Shown here: one piece after another, positions 32,801 through 42,400 of the stretch | Layout: each line of letters starts with the position of its first letter | Position numbering within the stretch: position 1 is the first letter of the stretch | Origin: Flavivirga jejuensis | GTDB lineage: Bacteria; Bacteroidota; Bacteroidia; Flavobacteriales; Flavobacteriaceae | Direction: 5' to 3' | Assembly: GCF_030540765.1 (NCBI RefSeq) | Contig: NZ_JAUOEL010000002.1 | Span: 881,835-933,891, forward strand | Length of the DNA stretch: 52,057 nt | Position numbers and translations under genes: made by a program | Notes under the pieces: generated by a model | What the model was told of the DNA's origin: nothing | What the model saw: only the letters and a program-made list of their open reading frames with translations | Databases searched by the model: none

Positions 32801-33004
32801 CCCTGTCCGACAGGCTTCTTAATCACATTCTCATCTTATTTTCTTCAAAGGTTAGTGTCATTCATAGCATTCCGACAATTGTCGGAGTAAAAGAATCTTA
32901 TTTATCTAAAAACCAAAACAATAAATTTTTTAGAGATTCTTCATTGCATTCAGAATGACACTTTTTAAACGCCCCTTTTCTTTTAATTCTGTACTTATAG
33001 TTGA

Positions 33005-34816
33005 CTAATTTTCTTCCAAATAAAATTTTTGTAATCTATAGAATGCTTTTTTAGGAATGCCTTTTTCCGAAATAAGCCCTTTCCTATTAAAATCGTTTTG
33101 GATGCGTCTTAAATGTCTTCTATGCGACTTAAAATCCATCAAAATCCAAGGTGAAGCACCCGCTAAGAAATCAATATTTCTCATCATTTCTATGTTATAC
33201 TTATACACCTCATCTTGATATTCCTCTGTCCATCGTTCATTGGCTTCCCCATGAAGCCCTTGTAAAGCACCAGCGCCAACCTCACTCATAATCATTGGTT
33301 TTTTGTAATGGTTAATCCATTTCCAATTAGCACAAGACTCTGGAGCACCACCATACCAACCACAATAGCTATTAATACCAATAACATCTACATAAGCCCC
33401 TAGAGGATCTTCTATTATATGGTTATTATCATTTCCTTTTTGGGTATCTAAAGCTGCTGTAACTAATCTTACCTCGTCTAATGCCTTCACTTTTTTAGTA
33501 AGCTTCTTTAAAAATAAATTTCTGGAATCGCTTTCTGGAGTTTCGTTAGCTACAGACCATAAAATAATTGCTGCCCGATTTTTATCTCTAGAAATCATAT
33601 CACTCAATTGATTTTCTGCATTTAAATAGGTATCAGGATTATCAAATAAAACGGTCCAATACACTGGAATTTCAGACCAAATTAAAAACCCCATCTTTTC
33701 TGCTTCTCTAACCATAGCTTCACTATGTGGATAATGTGCCAATCTTATAAAGTTACAACCCAATTCTTTCGCCCATTTTAAAAGTGTTATGCATTCTTCT
33801 TTTGTTGTTACCCTCCCCGAGTTAAATGGCGCTTCTTCATGAATACTTATCCCTTTAAGAAAAATAGGTTTTCCATTTAAAAGGATTTTGCTTTCTTTTG
33901 TTTCTATGGTTCTAAAACCTATTTGATCTGATATTTTATCATGCTTTGAAGTAATATTGACGGTATACAATTTGGGTTTTTGAGGATTCCACAACAATGG
34001 TTTAGCATTTACCTTAAACGTGGCTATTCCTTTTTTTACTTTTGTATTAATGTCTATCCCTAATTCGGTAATTTTAATTTTTATAGTATCGTCGTCATGA
34101 GTGTTATTTAGTTTAACCCAACCTTCTATACTATTAATTTCTCCTTTAGATAGTTGAATGGAATAGTCTTGTATATGTTCTGGAGGCACAGAAACCAGAT
34201 GTACAGACCTGGTGATGCCTCCATAATTCCACCAATCTGTATTAATAGTTGGTATCGCCTCTCTTTTACGTTTATTATCTACCTTTATTATTAAGTGATT
34301 ATCCTTATTTTTTAGCTTGTTAGTAACATCAAACTGAAAAGGTGTATACCCCCCAATATGTGTTCCTAATTTTTCACCATTTAGATATACATTGGCTTCA
34401 TAATTAATAGCTTCAAAATAAAGGTAGTTTTTAACAGCTTCTACATCATGGTAATCGAATGTTTTTTTATACCAAACCGTCCCCTCATAATAGTATAATT
34501 TTTCCATTTGAGAATTCCAGTCGCCAGGAACTGTTAATTGATAATCGGAATCGAAATCATACTCAATTAAATCTGATGGTTTTTTCATTTTCTTATTTAC
34601 AAAAAAACCTTCTTCTCTGGGAGTCCATCTATGGTTATAGTACCCATTTTCTAACGGATCTATAATAATTTGCCACAAACCATTTAAACTTTCCTTATTT
34701 CTTGAGTTTATATTTTGTAATAGCTCATTTTTATTTTCTAATGCTACCTGCGCATTATTTGTTAAATATAAAAAGCAAAATAATATTACTATACAAACCT
34801 GTTTAATATTGGTCAT
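33005..34816 (-). CDS. GH2 family beta-glucuronidase-like glycosidase
   Basis: 603 residues with a signal peptide (about 1-22). The jelly-roll domain is at about 38-225 (SLNGLWQIIIDP, VPGDWN, WYKKTFDY, YLNGEKLGTHIGGYTPF), the immunoglobulin-like domain at about 230-325, and the TIM barrel from about 328 (FLKGISIHEEAP, FIRLAHYPHSEAM). Acid/base Glu is near 424 in WSVANETPES and nucleophile Glu near 511 in MSEVGAGALQGLHG, which is the beta-glucuronidase-type nucleophile context. It acts as an exo-enzyme in the periplasm. A galactosidase or xylosidase-like specificity cannot be excluded. It is transcribed divergently from the HTCS, with the 68-base element between them. Confidence 0.9.
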   Translation of the reverse strand: MTNIKQVCIVILFCFLYLTNNAQVALENKNELLQNINSRNKESLNGLWQIIIDPLENGYYNHRWTPREEGFFVNKKMKKPSDLIEYDFDSDYQLTVPGDWNSQMEKLYYYEGTVWYKKTFDYHDVEAVKNYLYFEAINYEANVYLNGEKLGTHIGGYTPFQFDVTNKLKNKDNHLIIKVDNKRKREAIPTINTDWWNYGGITRSVHLVSVPPEHIQDYSIQLSKGEINSIEGWVKLNNTHDDDTIKIKITELGIDINTKVKKGIATFKVNAKPLLWNPQKPKLYTVNITSKHDKISDQIGFRTIETKESKILLNGKPIFLKGISIHEEAPFNSGRVTTKEECITLLKWAKELGCNFIRLAHYPHSEAMVREAEKMGFLIWSEIPVYWTVLFDNPDTYLNAENQLSDMISRDKNRAAIILWSVANETPESDSRNLFLKKLTKKVKALDEVRLVTAALDTQKGNDNNHIIEDPLGAYVDVIGINSYCGWYGGAPESCANWKWINHYKKPMIMSEVGAGALQGLHGEANERWTEEYQDEVYKYNIEMMRNIDFLAGASPWILMDFKSHRRHLRRIQNDFNRKGLISEKGIPKKAFYRLQKFYLEEN

Positions 34817-34944
34817 TTAATTACTTTCATTTCAAATTAATACTTTGGTGTAAAATAAACTTATTACTTTCCACTTCTAACTTCTTCTTCATTAAGGAAT
34901 TTTAAAAGTACTTCATAATCTCAAGCTTTACTTGTTCTATTATC

Positions 34945-35012
34945 CCCAATTACTAGCAATAGTGTTCCATGATTGTAGACATGTTCCCAAAAGCAACATA
35001 AGTACTAGTTTT
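34945..35012. promoter_or_regulatory. 68-base shared element, copy B, between GH2 and HTCS
   Basis: Same orientation as copy A at 31823-31890 and gapless with it (55/68). It lies 129 bases upstream of the GH2 start (minus strand) and 63 bases upstream of the HTCS start (plus strand), so it could control both and give the regulator feedback on itself. Confidence 0.7.
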
Positions 35013-35074
35013 GGTTAGATACATATTTATTTTCAGAGCTTATTATTATTATTTTTACATCTTTAAAATGCCCC

Positions 35075-38000
35075 ATGAATTTCTGGTTTTCCTACATATT
35101 AATTAGTTTAGTGACTTCTGTGGTTTTTAGTACTAATAACCCAGATCCATATATCTCATTATCTAAAATAACTCCAGATGGGGGCGTTGCTTACTCGCAA
35201 GTCACCTCTATAGTAGAAGATAATCAAGGGCTTATTTGGTTTAGTACTAATAACGGTTTGTTTTCTTACAACACCGTTAAAATTAAGAGATATAGCCACT
35301 TACAAAACGATAGCACAACGGTTTCAACCAACAGAATTAATACCCTTTATAAAGACAACCAAGGTAACATGTGGGTGGCCACAGAAAATGGATTGTGTTC
35401 TTATAATTTAAAGCATGATAATTTTAAAAGATGGCATATAAGAGATCAATTTGATAATTATATAGGTAAAAACATTACCTCTTTTTTTCAAGACGATGAT
35501 GGCGCATATTGGTTTTCGGATGAAAAAGGTATTGGTGTTATTAATTTTAAAACAAATCGTGCTTTTTACAAAAACATAAATAGCAAAACAAATTCGGTTT
35601 ATTATCTTAACATCGACGAAAATCAGTCCATTTGGGCATTTTATAATGATGGTGGCATTTATTATTTACCCAAAGGTTCTAATACGTTTCAGTATTTCAC
35701 TAAAGGATTAAAAAACAGAATAAGATCTGTTCTGGTTGAAAATGATTTTATCTGGATTGGCTACGAATCCAGAGGGTTGTATTGTATAAGCACCATAGAT
35801 GGTACAGTGATTAATCATTTTGAAGCTAACAACAGTGCATCAAGCATCCCTAACAACCAAGTAAGAAGTTTGCTAAAAGATTCGAATAACCGTATTTGGG
35901 TGGGCACTTATGAAGGTATAGCGATTATTGAAGACTTTGAGGTTAAGCTTATAATTGATCAACAAAAGTATTCTAGTTTACCAAATCATTCTATTTGGTC
36001 TTTATATCAAGATTCTCATAAAAATGTTTGGATAGGAACTTGGATGGGAGGTTTAGCCTTTCATAACGATTGTAATAATTCTTTTTTACATTATAACCAA
36101 TCCACTTCAAAAAAATCGATAAGTGATAATGTTATAAGTTCTTTTATTGAAACACCAGATAAACAGCATATACTAATAGGTATTGATGATGGCGATTTAA
36201 ATGTATTTAACCCAAAAACCAACACATTTACTACGAAGCCTATTATTTATAATCGTGATACAATTCAAAACATTAAAGCATTAGCTTATGATAAAAATGA
36301 AACATTATGGGTTGGAACCTATGGGAATGGTGTTTTATATCAACGAAAAAACGAACAAACATTTAAGCGCTTAATACCACCATTTACATCTGGCTTTCAG
36401 GCTTTAGATATTTTAACAACTAACGATGGTATTTGGGTTAGTGACTATCCTTTAGGAGTCTATTTTTATCATTTTGATTCTAAAACATTCACCAAATACT
36501 TACATAACCCGTTAAATATAAATTCACTATCAAATAATAACGTTCGTCATATCATTGAGGACGAGAAAGGAAATATTTGGTTTGCGACAGAAAATGGACT
36601 CAATCTTCTAAAAAAGGATGCATCAAAATTCATTCATTTTTTTAACCAAGAAAATAACCCTCAAAGTATTTCTGCTAATTACATTTATTGTCTTCATGAA
36701 GATAGTAAAGGTTTTTTATGGCTTGGAACTAATGGGCAGGGACTTGATAAATTCGATCCAAAAACGGGGATCGCAGCGCATTTTACGGTAAAAGAAAGAC
36801 TACCCAGAAATGAAATATTTTCTATATTAGAAGATAACAATCATAATTTATGGCTAACAACCGAAAATGGTTTATGCAAATTTAACTCCCAAAGTAATAC
36901 CATGCAATCTTATGTTAGCAATAAAGGCATTAAGAATAATCGATTTCACCCTATAGCTGCTTTAAGATCGTTAAATGGAGAATTATATTTTGGCGGGTCT
37001 AATGGGTTAATTCGTTTTTTACCCAATAAAATTAACACAAATCCTACGTCTCCAAAACCCACTATAACTCGTATTTATGTAAATAATATAGAGGTTTTCC
37101 CAGAAGTTAATACGAGTTCTTTAGAGCGTTTTTTAAAATTAAACCACACACAAAACTCTATTAGCTTACAATTTATATCAAACAATTACATAAACCCACA
37201 AAACAACAAATTTAAGTATCGTTTAGTAGGGTTTGATAATGATTGGATTTATACAGACTTTAATGGTAAAGCCCATTTTACAAACATTCCTCCTAACAAT
37301 TATACTTTTGAGGTAAAAGCTGCTAATAATGATGGTGTATGGAATGAAAACCCTACTAAAATTTCAATTAATATTATTCCCCCTATTTGGAAAAGGTGGT
37401 ATGCCTATTTGCTATATATTTCATTATTTATTTATTCGATTTATTTCTACAGAAAACAGGTTATAAACCGTCAAAAACTAAAATCAGAAATTAGCTTAGG
37501 GAAAATTCAAAGAGAAAATGAAGAGCAGATGTACCAAATGAAGCTTCAGTTTTTTACAAATATCTCTCATGAATTCAGAACGCCCTTAACTTTAATACAA
37601 GGTCCTGTAAATAGATTATTAAAAACGGATGCTAATAACGAATCATCAAACAAGCAATTAACCCTAATTAAAAACAACACAGATAGATTACTACGATTAG
37701 TCAATCAGTTTCTTGATTTTAGAAGAGCTAATTCTGGAACATTAAAACTTAATCCTATAAATACTGATATTGTATCGTTTTGTAAAAATATTTTTAAGAG
37801 TTTTGAAGAACATGCAAACCATAGGGGGTTTGATTTTAGCTTCAAATCTAGCATTCCAAATCTTAAAATGGATTTTGATACTGATAAATTAGATAAAGTA
37901 TTGGTTAACATCCTTTCGAATGCATTTAAAAACACATCAAACAATGGCGCTGTTACACTAAAAATACAAAGTAATACAAAATCAATCTACAATTCCAAGT

Positions 38001-39169
38001 GGAGCCAGCATACTATAGGCGAAAATATTAGTAGGGATTTTATAGAAATAAGTATTTCGGACACTGGAAATGGTATACCTACAGACAAACTCCCATTAAT
38101 TTTCGAACGTTTTTTTCAAGTTGAGAATAATTATAATAAAGGCACTGGAATAGGGCTCTCTTTATCTACAAACTATATCTCATTGCACCACGGTCAATTA
38201 ACTGTAAGTACGAAAGAAACAAAAGGCACCACCATTTACATATACATCCCCCAATATCATGCAGAAAGTTTAAGGGATAATTCTGATAAAAGCAAGCATC
38301 TCAACACTTCAGATTTCACCTCTGAAGCTTCTTCTGCTATGGATGCAAAAATTAAGAATGAGGAATCTGATGAAAACCAGGATTCCTTAATATTAATTGC
38401 CGAAGACCACCCAGAATTATTAGATTTCTTGGGAGATTCTCTACAAAATCATTTTAGAATAGCGAGAGCAAAAGATGGAAAAGATGCTTACGAGCAAGTA
38501 CACTCCTTATATCCAGACTTAGTAGTTTCTGATATTATGATGCCTGAAATAAATGGTATTGAGTTATGTGAAAAAATAAAAAACGATGTAAGAACCAGTC
38601 ATATTCCTTTTATTTTGCTAACAGCACTAGATTCTATTCAAGATAAAATAGCAGGGATGCATTCTGGTGCAGATGCTTACCTGGATAAACCTTTTGATAA
38701 CGACCTTTTAATAGCTCAAATTAATAATTTATTAGACTCAAGAAAAACTTTACGCGAATCGTTTTCTGGAATACAAGAAGGATTTGAAGACAGCCTGGAG
38801 ATACATGATTTAGATAAAAAATTGCTTATTAAAGCTGTATATATAATCGATAAAAATTTATCCAACTCAGAATTTACAGTAGAAGATTTGGCAGCGAATT
38901 TAAACCTTAGTAGAACGCATCTTCACAGAAAGTTAAAATCTATCACAAATCAATCTGCAACCGAATTTATTAGAAGCATCAGATTAAAACATGCTATTAA
39001 ATTAATGAAAGAAGGTAAATATATAGTAAAGGAAATTGGTTATGCCGTAGGTTTTAGTTCTCATAATTATTTTACTAAAACGTTTAAAAAACAGTATGGT
39101 AAATCTCCAAGTGAATTTATCAAAGAAAATTTTGAGAATTTACAAACAACAAGCCTAAAAAATGAATAA
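35075..39169 (+). CDS. Hybrid two-component system regulator (HTCS)
   Basis: 1364 residues on one chain. An N-terminal signal/anchor (about 1-20) is followed by a periplasmic two-bladed propeller sensor made of repeats like IWVGTYEGIAII and LWLGTNGQGLDKFDPKTG (about 30-680) and a Y_Y_Y domain (about 690-765, FKYRLVGFDNDW). A membrane segment lies near 775-793. The histidine kinase has FFTNISHEFRTPLTL with the phospho-His near 831 and an ATPase lid GTGIGLSLS near 1022. The receiver domain carries Asp near 1151 in VVSDIMMPEING. The C-terminal AraC-type helix-turn-helix (about 1260-1350) is VEDLAANLNLSRTHLHRKL. It senses an oligosaccharide in the periplasm and activates the locus. The 68-base element beside it and before GH88 is the likely target. 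Confidence 0.97.
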   Translation: MNFWFSYILISLVTSVVFSTNNPDPYISLSKITPDGGVAYSQVTSIVEDNQGLIWFSTNNGLFSYNTVKIKRYSHLQNDSTTVSTNRINTLYKDNQGNMWVATENGLCSYNLKHDNFKRWHIRDQFDNYIGKNITSFFQDDDGAYWFSDEKGIGVINFKTNRAFYKNINSKTNSVYYLNIDENQSIWAFYNDGGIYYLPKGSNTFQYFTKGLKNRIRSVLVENDFIWIGYESRGLYCISTIDGTVINHFEANNSASSIPNNQVRSLLKDSNNRIWVGTYEGIAIIEDFEVKLIIDQQKYSSLPNHSIWSLYQDSHKNVWIGTWMGGLAFHNDCNNSFLHYNQSTSKKSISDNVISSFIETPDKQHILIGIDDGDLNVFNPKTNTFTTKPIIYNRDTIQNIKALAYDKNETLWVGTYGNGVLYQRKNEQTFKRLIPPFTSGFQALDILTTNDGIWVSDYPLGVYFYHFDSKTFTKYLHNPLNINSLSNNNVRHIIEDEKGNIWFATENGLNLLKKDASKFIHFFNQENNPQSISANYIYCLHEDSKGFLWLGTNGQGLDKFDPKTGIAAHFTVKERLPRNEIFSILEDNNHNLWLTTENGLCKFNSQSNTMQSYVSNKGIKNNRFHPIAALRSLNGELYFGGSNGLIRFLPNKINTNPTSPKPTITRIYVNNIEVFPEVNTSSLERFLKLNHTQNSISLQFISNNYINPQNNKFKYRLVGFDNDWIYTDFNGKAHFTNIPPNNYTFEVKAANNDGVWNENPTKISINIIPPIWKRWYAYLLYISLFIYSIYFYRKQVINRQKLKSEISLGKIQRENEEQMYQMKLQFFTNISHEFRTPLTLIQGPVNRLLKTDANNESSNKQLTLIKNNTDRLLRLVNQFLDFRRANSGTLKLNPINTDIVSFCKNIFKSFEEHANHRGFDFSFKSSIPNLKMDFDTDKLDKVLVNILSNAFKNTSNNGAVTLKIQSNTKSIYNSKWSQHTIGENISRDFIEISISDTGNGIPTDKLPLIFERFFQVENNYNKGTGIGLSLSTNYISLHHGQLTVSTKETKGTTIYIYIPQYHAESLRDNSDKSKHLNTSDFTSEASSAMDAKIKNEESDENQDSLILIAEDHPELLDFLGDSLQNHFRIARAKDGKDAYEQVHSLYPDLVVSDIMMPEINGIELCEKIKNDVRTSHIPFILLTALDSIQDKIAGMHSGADAYLDKPFDNDLLIAQINNLLDSRKTLRESFSGIQEGFEDSLEIHDLDKKLLIKAVYIIDKNLSNSEFTVEDLAANLNLSRTHLHRKLKSITNQSATEFIRSIRLKHAIKLMKEGKYIVKEIGYAVGFSSHNYFTKTFKKQYGKSPSEFIKENFENLQTTSLKNE

Positions 39170-39481
39170 TTTCATAAATAACACGTACAATAAGTCTATA
39201 AAAAAACAAGAAATTGAATTTTCTACTCAGACTAAAATTTGCTTCGTTACATTCTTATGAACTCATGAAATAAAAGTAAGAAATTACTGTGTTAAATTAT
39301 CGTGTTTTTCGTTATTATTTTTTGTTTTTGCCCTACATTATACTTAATTTGTTGGGTATAAAATTGGACTATTTAATCAGTTATATTAACCTCAAATCAA
39401 AAAAAATCATACCTATTTATTACCTAAGCATTTGTACTGCATTTTGTTTTTTTTTGATCCAGATTCCCTACAAATTTAATC
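39170..39481. other. Intergenic stretch before the T9SS surface-protein gene
   Basis: A+T-rich, no gene supported. The frame 39289-39543 overlaps the start of the next gene in another phase and is mostly translated T/A-rich DNA. A loose promoter-like TTG...TATAAAATTG lies near 39349-39368. Confidence 0.45.
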
Positions 39482-42400
39482 ATGAAAAAAAACCACAACG
39501 AGAGAACCTTTATTTTTATTTTTTTAATCGCTTCATTTTTTAAAACATCCTGGTCCCAAACAACTATACGATCTCAAGGTTTTGATGGGGTAAGTAATTG
39601 GAGCTATACAGCAAGTCATACTAATGGGAATTCAAGTATTGATAATTCAAAATCATACAATACACCTGGCAGCCTGGTGTTAAAAAATTTTGGGAATGAT
39701 AATTCTGCCATAACTTTTAGTACCATTGATATTTCATCTTATACCAATGTTCAATTTTCCATAGCTTACGAATCTGTCGGTGAAACAGATAATAACGATA
39801 ATCTATATATTGATTATTATTATTTTGATGCAGGAACATGGGTCACTGTTTCTACAAAAATAGCAGATGGTAATACAGCTCCAAACACGGTACCTTTTGG
39901 CACAACTGGTAATACTGGGAAAGCCAACCCTTTTGTGGCATCGATACCCAATTCTGCAACAAGTTTTTATGCTGTAGTTAGAGGTAGGTATAATAACGAT
40001 AATGGTGGAGATCATGACAGATATTATATTGATGATGTCATACTCACGGCTACATCACCCGATTACTCCATTTCGAAAAACGATGATTTATCAACAGTAA
40101 CAAAAATTAAAGGGATTCAAACATTCCCAGATACAGATAATGATGGTGTACCAGACAATATAGATCTAGATGATGATAACGATGGCCTTCTGGACTCTGA
40201 TGAAGATTCTAATTGTAAAACATATTCAACAGCTTCTACTACTAGAACCGTTTTCTTAAATGAAAATTTTGGTGTTGGCACAGATAGAATCCCTATAAAT
40301 GGTAATTTATCTGGTGCTAGTTCAACTTATAATTATAATAATGGTAATTCATCAGATCTATATGATGGACAATATACAGTTTATCATAACTCTGGGAGCG
40401 ATATAGCAAGTTTCTCACCTGCCTATTGGTATCAAGGAGAAGATTACACTTCTGGAGATACTAATGGTAGAATGGCTATATTTAATGCCAATCACAGTCC
40501 TGGTATATTTTATGAAGCATCAATTGAAGGGGTAACCCCTAACGTAGATATAACGTACGGTTTTGCAGTCATTAATCTGGATAGATCTGACGCTCCTGGC
40601 ATATCTAACAGAGAAAAACCAGAGGTTTTAATGGAAATATTAGACCCTAATAATCTTGTTATTTCTTCAACTTCTTCTGGTTTAATTCAACCAACAGATG
40701 CTGCAAATTTATCTGGAGATTGGGTTCTAATAGAAACGACCTTTAAATCATCTTATACAGAATTTACAGTAAGATTAAGTAACGCACAACCTGGTGGTTT
40801 GGGTAACGATCTTGCCATTGATGATATTTCTATCTACCAAATCTTATGTGATTTAGATGGTGATGGCATAGCAGATAGTATTGATTTAGATAATGATAAT
40901 GATGGGATCCCTAACATTGTTGAATTAGGCTTAGGTGCGCAGGATACAGACAAAGACGCTACTGTATTCGGAGTCGACTGGCTTGATGCCAATCTTAATG
41001 GTGTGCATGATGCTTACGAGTCTGGCATTACTAAAATAGACTCTGATAATGATGGAGTTCCAGATTATTCAGATTTAGATTCAGACAACGATGGTATTTT
41101 TGATGCTCTTGAATATGATGGTTTTGGAGATATAGATATTTCTGGAAACGGCGTAGGAAACGGAACAGATATTAGTACTGGTATTGATGATGATGCTAGT
41201 GATGGAGATGGTTTATTAGCTATAATTGATAATAACGATACCGATAGCGATAGTTCAGATCATGGCACTAACGGATATGCAGACCCTTTAGATACAGATG
41301 GCGATACCATTCCAGATTATTTAGACCCCCATAACGACGTAACTGGTATTGATGATATTGATACCACATTATATTCTAATTTAGATGCCGATAATGATGG
41401 CCTAATTGATGGCACTACAGATGTTGATTCTGATGGTATACTTGATAGTTTTGACACCAACACAAGTGCATATGGCTCTCCAAGAGACCTTAACGGTGCT
41501 TATAGCTTATTTTTTGATGGACGCAATGATTATATAGAAGACACCAATGTGCTAACCTCTGGAGACGCTACCATTATGGCTTTTGTTAAATCTAATGGTA
41601 CAAATACTTTAAATACAAATCGCGTAGTTATTGGGCAGACTAATTATTATATCTGTATAAATACAGATAATACAATAAGTGTTTTATTAAATGGTAATAC
41701 TATTATAACATCTCCTACTGCAATTCCTGATAATATTTGGGTAAACCTTACAGCTACAACAACTTCTGGAGAAACTATTTTATATATAAATGGAGAAGCT
41801 ATTGGTAGCAGTACTTCTGGCTCAATAACATCAGATAGTTCAAATTTTACAATAGGAAGACTTGCAAATACAGATGTCGATTATTTTAAAGGGGAGATAG
41901 AAGAAGTACGCGTATTCAACAAAGCTCTAACAGCACTTGAACTGCAACGTACCATATATCAAGAATTAGATGATACTAATAATTTTGATAGCGGAAAAAT
42001 AATACCTTATAGTGTTTCTACTTCTTTTGGTACTTCTCTACTAAAATATTATAAAATGAATATTTATACAGATGATATTGTTGACGATAAAAAAACGACA
42101 GCTATAGACCTGGTGGGTGCTAAATTATATAACTTTAAAGATATTCATTTACAAACAGCACCACTACCTTATGAAACCGTTACAGACGGCGATTGGTCTC
42201 AATCTGCAACATGGTTACATGGCGATGTATGGGATATTACAAACAATGGAACTAATATAGATTGGTCTATAGTACATGTTAAAAATAACATAACCACATC
42301 CAATAGTCATGAATTGGCAGGATTACTAGTTGATGCTAATAGTAAACTAGAAATAAATAATGATACCTATTTACAAAATAGCTGGTATTTAAAACTGGAT

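Noticed and set aside
31823-33004. CRISPR array suggested by regular repeats
   Set aside because: Repeat units are about 170 bases, directly adjacent, without unique spacers, and no cas genes are present.
39289-39543. 84-codon hydrophobic frame before the large T9SS protein
   Set aside because: Overlaps the signal-peptide region of the next gene in another phase and consists of translated A/T-rich leader DNA.
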